From JB111 sp049856295 (GTDB lineage Bacteria; Actinomycetota; Actinomycetes; Actinomycetales; Actinomycetaceae): a stretch of 64,000 nt of DNA. The notes under the pieces were generated by a model. That model saw nothing but the letters and a program-made list of their open reading frames with translations, was not told where the DNA came from and searched no databases. Each line of letters opens with the position of its first letter. The stretch's first letter is position 1. A program made the position numbers and the translations under genes. Location of the stretch: assembly GCF_049856295.1 (NCBI RefSeq), contig NZ_JBNDMZ010000010.1, positions 62,001 to 126,000 of the forward strand, read 5' to 3'. This document shows, piece after piece, positions 42,684 through 49,214 of the stretch.

Positions 42684-43061
42684 ATGCAGCAGATCACCTC
42701 GCCCGAGGCCCCCGCGCCGGCGGGCCCGTACTCGTCCGGCATCGTCAGCGGGGGGTTCCTCTTCCTCGCGGGGCAGGGGCCGTTCGACGCCGACAGCACC
42801 CTCGTCGGCGGCAGCTTCGCGGACCAGGTGCGGCGCACGTTCGCCAACCTCGAGGCCGTCGCCCAGGCGGCGGGGACCTCGATGAGCAATGCCGTGCGCA
42901 TCGGCGTCTACCTCAACGACATGGCCGACTGGCCCGAGTTCAACGAGGTCTCGAAGGAGTGCCTGAGCGAGCCGTACCCGGCGCGGACCTCGATCCAGGC
43001 CGACCTCAGCGGCTTCCTCGTCGAGATCGACGCGGTCGTCGCGCTCGTCCCGGAGGCGTGA
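42684..43061 (+). CDS. RidA family enamine/imine deaminase
   Basis: A 125-residue protein of the YjgF/YER057c/UK114 family. It has the GPYSSGIVSGGFLFLAGQGP start, AVRIGVYLNDMADWPEFNEV, and the catalytic arginine in YPARTSIQADL with the terminal acid in EIDAVVAL. RidA hydrolyses 2-aminoacrylate and related imines made by PLP enzymes. It lies directly after the D-serine-dehydratase-like gene and its probable function is to discharge that product. ATG 42684 follows AGAAGGGAACACC. Confidence 0.88.
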   Translation: MQQITSPEAPAPAGPYSSGIVSGGFLFLAGQGPFDADSTLVGGSFADQVRRTFANLEAVAQAAGTSMSNAVRIGVYLNDMADWPEFNEVSKECLSEPYPARTSIQADLSGFLVEIDAVVALVPEA

Positions 43062-43066
43062 CCGGC

Positions 43067-43927
43067 ATGGAGCTCCTGCGTATCGGTCCGGTCGGCGGCG
43101 AGCGACCCGTGGTCCGGCAGGGCGGCACGACGTACGCGCTGGACGGCCTGACCGCCGACATCGACGGCGACTTCCTCGGCGGCGGCGGGATCGACCGCGT
43201 CGCCCGCGCGCTCGAGGCGGGCGAGCTGCCCGAGATGAGCATCGACGGCGCCCGCGTCGGCGCGCCGATCGCCCGCCCCACGGCGGTGATCTGCATCGGC
43301 CAGAACTACGCGGCCCACGCGGCGGAGTCCGGCGCCGAGCCCCCGAGCGAGCTCATCGTCTTCCTCAAGCACCCCAACACCGTCGTCGGCCCCTACGACG
43401 ACGTCGTCATCCCCCCGGGCGCCGAGAAGCTCGACTGGGAGGTGGAGCTGGGCATCGTCGTCGGCCGCGCCGCGCACCGGCTCGCCTCCCGCGAGGAGGC
43501 GGAGGCCGTGATCGCCGGGTACGTCGTGTGCAACGACGTCTCCGAGCGCGAGCACCAGCTCGTCACCTCGCTCGGGCAGTGGTCGAAGGGTAAGACCGCG
43601 CCGACGTTCTGCCCCGTCGGTCCCGCGCTCGTGCCGGCGGGCGAGCTGGACCCGGGGGACCTGCGGATCTGGTCGACCGTCAACGGCGAGCCGCGGCAGG
43701 ACTCGACGACGGCGGACCTCATCTTCGACGTCCCCACGATCGTCCACGAGCTCTCGCAGTACGTGCGGCTCGAGCCCGGCGACCTCATCAGCACGGGGAC
43801 GCCGCAGGGCGTCGCCCTGTCGGGTCGCTTCCCCTACCTCACCGGCGGGGATGTCATGGAGATGGGCGTGGACGGCCTGGGCCACCAGCGCTCGCGCCTC
43901 GTGCCCGGCGACGGGAGCGCCGCCTAG
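43067..43927 (+). CDS. Fumarylacetoacetate hydrolase (FAH) family protein, second copy
   Basis: A 286-residue PF01557 protein. Landmarks are VICIGQNYAAHAAESG, LIVFLKHPNTVVGPYDDVV, LDWEVELGIVVGR, YVVCNDVSEREHQ and GDLISTGTPQGVALS. It resembles FAH-domain ureidoglycolate lyase-like and acylpyruvase-like proteins of catabolic operons. Together with the first copy it may process successive 2-oxo acids. ATG 43067 is five bases after the RidA stop. A hairpin at 44008-44029 probably ends the operon. Confidence 0.85.
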   Translation: MELLRIGPVGGERPVVRQGGTTYALDGLTADIDGDFLGGGGIDRVARALEAGELPEMSIDGARVGAPIARPTAVICIGQNYAAHAAESGAEPPSELIVFLKHPNTVVGPYDDVVIPPGAEKLDWEVELGIVVGRAAHRLASREEAEAVIAGYVVCNDVSEREHQLVTSLGQWSKGKTAPTFCPVGPALVPAGELDPGDLRIWSTVNGEPRQDSTTADLIFDVPTIVHELSQYVRLEPGDLISTGTPQGVALSGRFPYLTGGDVMEMGVDGLGHQRSRLVPGDGSAA

Positions 43928-44007
43928 CCCCGCCCGTCGTCGTCCGGCTCGTCGGTGCCCGTCGGGCGCCGTTCTCGTCGTCGGCCGTCCGGGCCGGTCC
44001 CGGTCGT

Positions 44008-44029
44008 CGGCCGTGCCTCCGCACGGCCG
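44008..44029 (+). terminator. Probable terminator of the catabolic operon
   Basis: CGGCCGTGC (44008-44016) and GCACGGCCG (44021-44029) form a perfect 9-bp stem with a CTCC loop, 80 bp after the last operon stop codon. No T tract. Confidence 0.5.
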
Positions 44030-44056
44030 GTCACCATCGGACCCGGACGGTCGGGC

Positions 44057-44062
44057 GACAAT
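44057..44062 (+). promoter_or_regulatory. -10 element of the 4HBT thioesterase gene
   Basis: GACAAT lies seven bases before ATG 44070, suggesting a leaderless message and arguing against ATG 44061, which overlaps the hexamer. Confidence 0.4.
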
Positions 44063-44069
44063 GGCTCCC

Positions 44070-44558
44070 ATGCCTCGCCTGACGATCCCCGTGCGCCTGC
44101 GCTGGTCGGACATCGACGCCTACCGGCACGTCAACAACGCGAAGATGCTCGGCATCCTCGAGGAGTGCCGCATCCAGGCGTTCTGGCAGCCGCGCCAGGG
44201 GGAGGACTCGCCCGCGATGGGCCCCGGGTCGGGCACGAACACGCTGATCGCCCGACAGGAGATCGAGTACCTCGCGCCCGTCGAGTACTCGCTCGAGCCC
44301 CTGCAGGTGGAGCTGTGGATCTCGCACATGGGCGGGGCGTCGATCGACGTCTGCTACGAGATCCCCGGGCCTGACGGGCCAGCCGCGCGGGCGACGACCA
44401 CGCTCGTCCTCGTCGACGAGGAGACTGGACGTCCGCGCAGGATCACCGCGGCCGAACGTTCAGCGTGGTCCGAACTCACGGATGCTGCGATACGTTTCCG
44501 ACGCCGGGACCGAGACACGTCCGACGGTGGCTCGTCGACGGTCGAGAACACGGCCTGA
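44070..44558 (+). CDS. Hotdog-fold acyl-CoA thioesterase (4HBT family)
   Basis: A 162-residue hotdog-fold protein. It has the WSDIDAYRHVNNAKMLGILEE core of the 4-hydroxybenzoyl-CoA/YbgC thioesterase family (DxxxHVNN), then RQEIEYLAPVEYS and VELWISHMGGAS. It should hydrolyse an acyl-CoA thioester in the cytoplasm. ATG 44070 is chosen over ATG 44061 on the basis of the upstream GACAAT. The nearest gene downstream encodes a DUF4282 protein 42 bp away, possibly co-transcribed. The TesB gene nearby on the other strand is unrelated in fold arrangement. Confidence 0.83.
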   Translation: MPRLTIPVRLRWSDIDAYRHVNNAKMLGILEECRIQAFWQPRQGEDSPAMGPGSGTNTLIARQEIEYLAPVEYSLEPLQVELWISHMGGASIDVCYEIPGPDGPAARATTTLVLVDEETGRPRRITAAERSAWSELTDAAIRFRRRDRDTSDGGSSTVENTA

Positions 44559-44600
44559 ACCCCCTCTGGCCAGCTCGATGGAGAGCCCTCGGAGGCACTC

Positions 44601-45140
44601 ATGTCCCACCATCCCCCCGAACCGCTCGGTCACCACCCCGGGCAGCCCGACGACCAGCACCAGGACTCCGGCCTGCACTCCGCGCAGTCGCCCGGGACCG
44701 GCCAGTACGCCGTCCATCCGAGCGCACCGTCGCCCGGCGGTCACGGCGGGTACGGGCCGCCCGGGGGCTACGGCGGCCCCGGAGGCCCCGGCCGGGCGGG
44801 AGGTCCCCCGGGCGTCGGCGACCCGTACCGCGCCACAGCCCCGGCGGACGCCGCGAAGGGGTTCTTCGCCAAGCTGTTCGACCTGTCCTTCAACGACTTC
44901 ATCACCCTGACGTTCGCGAAGATCATCTATGTGCTGGTCATCGGGATCGCCGCGATCGGCTGGCTCATGCTCGTGGTCACCGGCTTCGCGACGGGAGAGG
45001 CGATGCTCGGCATCCTCGCCCTCCTGCTCGGCTGGGTGCCGGCCCTGCTCTACCTCGTCCTCGTCCGCGTCGGCCTCGAGTCGGCGATCGCGCTCATCCG
45101 GACGGCGCAGAACACGACCGACATGGTCCGCCGGGCCTGA
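44601..45140 (+). CDS. DUF4282 family membrane protein, second copy
   Basis: A 179-residue protein with an 85-residue His/Gln/Gly/Pro-rich N-terminus (GGYGPPGGYGGPGGPG) followed by two membrane helices (IIYVLVIGIAAIGWLMLVVTG and MLGILALLLGWVPALLYLVLV) and a short charged end. The helix pair and the FxDxSFxxFITLTFAK entry match DUF4282. It shares this domain with 19936-20415 but the N-termini are unrelated. ATG 44601 follows GGAGGCACTC. A GC-rich hairpin follows at 45150. Confidence 0.77.
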   Translation: MSHHPPEPLGHHPGQPDDQHQDSGLHSAQSPGTGQYAVHPSAPSPGGHGGYGPPGGYGGPGGPGRAGGPPGVGDPYRATAPADAAKGFFAKLFDLSFNDFITLTFAKIIYVLVIGIAAIGWLMLVVTGFATGEAMLGILALLLGWVPALLYLVLVRVGLESAIALIRTAQNTTDMVRRA

Positions 45141-45149
45141 CGGCAGCCC

Positions 45150-45181
45150 CGGGGTCCCGGTGCCCCCGCGCCGGGACCCCG
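45150..45181 (+). terminator. Terminator hairpin after the second DUF4282 gene
   Basis: CGGGGTCCCGG (45150-45160) pairs with CCGGGACCCCG (45171-45181). It starts ten bases after the stop codon. The remaining 45182-45355 before the convergent TesB gene contains no gene; an imperfect CACGAGGC/GCGCCTCGTC pairing near 45290-45342 could terminate TesB. Confidence 0.6.
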
Positions 45182-45355
45182 CGTGCTCCCCGGTCCTCGC
45201 GTGCTCCCGGGGTCTTGCCCGCCCTCGGGAGATCGCATGCCGCGGGGGACGTCTGGGCCGCGGGGACCCGGGTGCGGTGCCGGCGCGCACGAGGCCCGAG
45301 CCCGCGCCCGATCGGGCACGTCCTGCCCGGGCGCGCCTCGTCGTCGTGCAGGTGT

Positions 45356-46375
45356 CTATCGCAGGGACGGCCGGCGCCACTGCTCGCCGGGACCCGACCC
45401 CGAGACGTGCGGCTGGGGCTCGGGCACGCGGACCATGCCCTCCTGCCCGATGGTCGACACGAGCGCGCCGGAGCGGTCGTAGACCTCGGCGGTCCCGAGG
45501 CCACGGCCGCCCTGCGCGGACGGCGAGCGCTGGACGAACAGCAGCCAGTCGTCGACCCGCAGCTCTCGGTGCCACCACATCGAGTGGTCGAGCGAGGCCA
45601 TCGAGAGCCCGTCCGTGCGCCACGTCAGTCCCTGTCGACGCAGCACCGGCTCGAGCATCACCTGGTCGCAGGCATAGGCGAGCAGGGCGCGGTGGAGGAG
45701 CTGGCTGCTGCCCTCGGGCAACGGGGCACGAGCCCGCATCCAGAGCATCTGCGTGTCGGACCTGTCCGGGTCCGGCCCCAGGTAGATGCTCGGCCCCACG
45801 TGCCGGATGTCGAACGCCGCGGTCGAGGACATGAACCGCGCGACGGGGTGGTCGACGGACTCGAACAGGTCGATCGCGCTCGGCAGCGTCTCCGGGTCCG
45901 GCGCGTCCGGTGCGGGGTCGTGGTGCTCGAGCCCCGGCTGGGTCTCCTGGAACGAGAAGATGATCGACAGGATCGGCTTCCCGCCCTGGAATGCGTGGCT
46001 GCGGCGGGTGGAGAACGAGCGGCCGTCGTGCAGGCGCTCGACGGCAAGGGTCACCCCGTGGTCGGCGTTGCCCGGGCGCAGGAAGTAGCCGTGGGCGGAG
46101 TGCAGCAGGCGTGGGCCGTCCCCGTCGTCGACGAGCGTGTCGTCGGCCGCGAGGATCGCCTGGGCGAGCACCTGCCCGCCGTAGATCCGCCCCGACAGCT
46201 GCGGCAGGGACTCCGCCGCGTACGTGTCGTCGCCGGTGCGCTCGAGGCGCATGGCGTCGAGGATGCGCCGCATCTGCTCCGAGTCGCTGCTCGGGACGTC
46301 GAGCACGCCCGACCGGTCGCCCGGCGGGGGAGGCACCGAGGGCACGCCGACGTGCGTCGTCTGCTCATCGCTCAC
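45356..46375 (-). CDS. tesB: Acyl-CoA thioesterase II
   Basis: A 339-residue double-hotdog thioesterase. The first half has RIYGGQVLAQAILAA and HSAHGYFLRPG, and the second half LLAYACDQVMLEPVLR and SLDHSMWWHRELRVDDWLLF, the TesB active-site and substrate-binding regions. It should hydrolyse medium- and long-chain acyl-CoA. The start GTG 46375 overlaps the globin stop as GTGA, so they form a two-gene unit. C-terminal residues YDRSGALVSTIGQEGMVR are conserved in TesB. Actinobacterial proteins often carry a longer N-terminal extension as seen here (about 25 residues). Confidence 0.9.
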   Translation of the reverse strand: MSDEQTTHVGVPSVPPPPGDRSGVLDVPSSDSEQMRRILDAMRLERTGDDTYAAESLPQLSGRIYGGQVLAQAILAADDTLVDDGDGPRLLHSAHGYFLRPGNADHGVTLAVERLHDGRSFSTRRSHAFQGGKPILSIIFSFQETQPGLEHHDPAPDAPDPETLPSAIDLFESVDHPVARFMSSTAAFDIRHVGPSIYLGPDPDRSDTQMLWMRARAPLPEGSSQLLHRALLAYACDQVMLEPVLRRQGLTWRTDGLSMASLDHSMWWHRELRVDDWLLFVQRSPSAQGGRGLGTAEVYDRSGALVSTIGQEGMVRVPEPQPHVSGSGPGEQWRRPSLR

Positions 46376-46788
46376 GGCCGCGGCTCCAGCGTGTTGATCA
46401 TCGCGTCGGCGGCGCGGACGAAGTAGTCCCACATGGCCTGCTCGGACTCGGGGTCGAGCCCGGCGTCGTCGAGGGCGGCGCGCATGTGCGTGAGCCACCG
46501 GTCCCGAGCGTCCGGGGTCACGCGGAACGGCGCGTGACGCATCCGCAGACGCGGGTGGCCGCGCTCCTCGGAGTACGTGGTGGGCCCGCCCCAGTACTGC
46601 TCGAGGAACATCCGCAGGCGCCGCTCGCCGCCCTCGACGTCGCCCTCGTACATCGGCGCGAGCACCTCGTCCGTGGCGACGCCCTCGTAGAAGCGACGGG
46701 CGAGCAGCTCGAAGGTCTCGTGGCCGCCGAGGCGGGCGAACAGCGCCGCGCGCTCGGCCAGCTGGGTCGATCGGTCGCTCGTCGTCAT
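46372..46788 (-). CDS. Group II truncated hemoglobin
   Basis: A 138-residue 2-on-2 globin of the TrHbO type. Landmarks are FARLGGHETFELLARRFYEGV, LAPMYEGD, the distal/CD tyrosine region, and MFLEQYWGGPTTYSEERGHP with the conserved WGGP; HAPFRVT holds the proximal histidine. Actinobacterial members bind oxygen and help detoxify reactive nitrogen species. The start ATG 46788 has GACAAT six bases upstream. It is first in a pair with TesB (GTGA overlap) and is divergent from malQ, sharing 136 bp. Confidence 0.88.
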   Translation of the reverse strand: MTTSDRSTQLAERAALFARLGGHETFELLARRFYEGVATDEVLAPMYEGDVEGGERRLRMFLEQYWGGPTTYSEERGHPRLRMRHAPFRVTPDARDRWLTHMRAALDDAGLDPESEQAMWDYFVRAADAMINTLEPRP

Positions 46789-46794
46789 CGCCCC

Positions 46795-46800
46795 ATTGTC
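46795..46800 (-). promoter_or_regulatory. -10 element of the globin gene
   Basis: On the minus strand GACAAT lies six bases before ATG 46788, the spacing seen for other leaderless candidates in the window. Confidence 0.4.
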
Positions 46801-46927
46801 ACCCGTGGAACCCTTGCGGCAACACGGCACAACCTCACGGCGTCCGCCGTTCTGCTCTGGCAGGATCATGATGTTCCACCGAACCTCGACGGCCGGCCAG
46901 CGCGGGCCTCACGTAAGGAGCTCAATG

Positions 46928-49069
46928 ATGGACGCCGACGACGCCGTGGCACCCTCGCAGGCCCTCGCGCGTCTGGCGGACCTCAAGGGGGTCGCCACCG
47001 AGTTCTGGGACTTCCACGGGAAGCACCGGACGATCAGCGCGGCCACGATCCGGTCGGCGCTGCGGGCCCTGGGTGTCCCGGCGGACACCGACGACGAGGT
47101 CGCCGAGTCCCTCGAGGAGCACGAGCTGGCGCCCTGGCGCGAGGTCCTGCCCGACTCGGTGGTCGTGCGGCAGGGGCACGAGTCCCGGCTGTCGGTCTAC
47201 GTCCCGCTGGGCACCGACGTCCACGTCGAGGTGCGCCTCGAGGACGGCGAGCGGTGGGAGCTGAGCCCCGCGGCCGAGCCGCCCGAGATGCGGGAGGTCG
47301 ACGGCCGCACGCAGTCGAGGGTGGAGTTCGTCGTCCCCGCCGACCTGCCGCTCGGCTGGCACACGGTGGTCGCCAAGCCCGCGGGTGCTCGGCGTCGTCG
47401 TGCACCCATGGCCGTGACGCCGGACCGCCTGCAGCTTCCCGAGCTCGAGGGCGGCCGCGGCTGGGGGCTCAGCGCCCAGCTGTACTCCGTGCGGTCGCGC
47501 CGCTCCTGGGGGCTGGGGGACGCCGCGGACCTCGCCGAGCTGGCCGCGCTCGCCGGGGGTTCCGGCGCCGACTTCATCCTCATCAACCCGCTGCACGCCG
47601 CGCAGCCGGTGCAGGGGATGGAGACGTCCCCCTACCTCCCGGTCACGCGCCGGTTCGTCAACCCGATCTACCTGCGCCCCGAGGAGATCCACGAGGCCAC
47701 CTACCTCTCCGGCCCCGAGCGCTCGCTCGTGCAGTGGGCGGCGGACGAGGTGCGCCCCCTCAACGAGACGAACGAGCCCCTCGACCGCGACGCCGTGTGG
47801 GCGGCCAAGCTCCAGGCGCTCGAGGTGATCTTCGCCGCCGGCCGCAGCGCCGCGCGGCAGCAGGCGTTCGAGCGGTTCCGGGCGGACGAGGGCGAGGGCC
47901 TGGAGGACTTCGCCCTGTGGTGCGCGCTGCTCGAGGACCAGGCCGGCGAGCCGTGGCCGGTCGAGCTCACCGACCCCGCAAGCCCGCAGGTGGCGCTCAA
48001 GCGCTCCGAGCTCGCGGACCGGGTCGAATTCTTCGCGTGGCTCCAGTGGGTGCTCGACGAGCAGCTCGCGGCGGCGCAGCGCGCGGCAACGGAGTCCGGC
48101 ATGCGGCTCGGCATCATGCACGACCTCGCCGTCGGGGTGGACTCCCAGGGCGCCGAGCGCTGGTCCGGCCAGGAGGTCTTCGCCGCCGGCATCGAGGTCG
48201 GCGCGCCGCCGGACATGTACAACCAGCAGGGCCAGAACTGGTCCCAGCCCCCGTGGCGGCCCGACGCTCTCGCGCGCACCGCCTACGCCCCGCTGCGGCA
48301 GATGCTGCGCACAGTGCTGCGCCACGCCGGCGCGATCCGGGTCGACCACGTGGCCGGCTTGTTCCGCCTGTGGTGGATCCCCACCGACGGCGGGGCCGAC
48401 CAGGGCACCTACGTCAGCTACGACCACGAGGCGATGGTCGGCGTCCTGCTGCTCGAGGCGCACCGCGCGGGCGCGGTGGTCATCGGGGAGGACCTCGGCA
48501 CGGTCGAGCCCTGGGTGCGCGACTACCTCGAGGAGCGCGGCGTCCTCGGCACGCAGGTGTTCTGGTTCGAGAAGGACGAGGACGGGCGGCCGAAGGAGCC
48601 CGCGGACTACCGGCGGCTCGCGCTCGCGACCGTCGACACGCACGACCTGCCGCCCGTCGCGGGGTACCTCGCCGACGAGCACGTCGACCTGCGCGAGCGC
48701 CTCGGCCTGCTGGTGGAGCCGGTCGAGCAGGTCCGGGCCGAGTCCGCGCTCGAGCGTCGCCGCACCGTGGAGCGCCTGCGCGAGCACGGGCTGGTCGGCG
48801 AGGACCCCTCGGAGCGCGAGATCCTCGAGGCGCTGCACGCCTACGTCGCCGCGACGCCGAGCTACCTCGTGGGCGTCTCGCTCGTCGACGCGGTGGGGGA
48901 GCGGCGCGCCCAGAACCAGCCCGGAACGCACACCGAGTACCCGAACTGGAAGGTGCCGCTCGCCGACGGCACCGAGCAGGTGGTCCTCCTCGACGACCTG
49001 CACGCCCACCCGCGCGTCCGCTCGCTCGTGGCGACGGTCGAGCGCGCGATGGGCCGCCAGGGTCGCTGA
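46928..49069 (+). CDS. malQ: 4-alpha-glucanotransferase (amylomaltase, GH77)
   Basis: A 713-residue GH77 enzyme. An N-terminal domain of about 160 residues precedes the barrel, typical of the long actinobacterial/E. coli MalQ. Catalytic residues are the nucleophile Asp in AIRVDHVAGL, the acid/base Glu in VIGEDLGTVE, and the transition-state Asp in VDTHDLPPV. YNQQGQNWSQPPW matches the 250s-type loop. It transfers glucan segments between maltodextrins. ATG 46928 is preferred because TAAGGAG is seven bases upstream; ATG 46925 is one codon earlier. A strong hairpin follows before the convergent pepN. Confidence 0.93.
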   Translation: MDADDAVAPSQALARLADLKGVATEFWDFHGKHRTISAATIRSALRALGVPADTDDEVAESLEEHELAPWREVLPDSVVVRQGHESRLSVYVPLGTDVHVEVRLEDGERWELSPAAEPPEMREVDGRTQSRVEFVVPADLPLGWHTVVAKPAGARRRRAPMAVTPDRLQLPELEGGRGWGLSAQLYSVRSRRSWGLGDAADLAELAALAGGSGADFILINPLHAAQPVQGMETSPYLPVTRRFVNPIYLRPEEIHEATYLSGPERSLVQWAADEVRPLNETNEPLDRDAVWAAKLQALEVIFAAGRSAARQQAFERFRADEGEGLEDFALWCALLEDQAGEPWPVELTDPASPQVALKRSELADRVEFFAWLQWVLDEQLAAAQRAATESGMRLGIMHDLAVGVDSQGAERWSGQEVFAAGIEVGAPPDMYNQQGQNWSQPPWRPDALARTAYAPLRQMLRTVLRHAGAIRVDHVAGLFRLWWIPTDGGADQGTYVSYDHEAMVGVLLLEAHRAGAVVIGEDLGTVEPWVRDYLEERGVLGTQVFWFEKDEDGRPKEPADYRRLALATVDTHDLPPVAGYLADEHVDLRERLGLLVEPVEQVRAESALERRRTVERLREHGLVGEDPSEREILEALHAYVAATPSYLVGVSLVDAVGERRAQNQPGTHTEYPNWKVPLADGTEQVVLLDDLHAHPRVRSLVATVERAMGRQGR

Positions 49070-49108
49070 CCCGGGCGCGGGTGCCTGCTCCGGCCCTCGA
49101 CGTAGGGA

Positions 49109-49155
49109 ATCGGGCGGTGAGTGCGGGGATCCGGTCCCCGCACTCACCACCCGAT
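49109..49155. terminator. Long inverted repeat between malQ and pepN
   Basis: 21-bp arms (49109-49129 and 49135-49155) match except for one base pair, around a 5-bp TCCGG loop. The arms begin ATCGGG and contain GGTGAGTGCGGGGA. It probably works as a bidirectional terminator between convergent genes. It resembles the hairpin at 10352-10403 at its outer ends and repeat family 2 in its core, so it may be a REP-like element. Confidence 0.65.
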
Positions 49156-49214
49156 CGCCGCATTCGTCGCTGAGGGTGGTCGCCGGGCTGGTGCTTCACC
49201 GGCGGCCCCCTACC

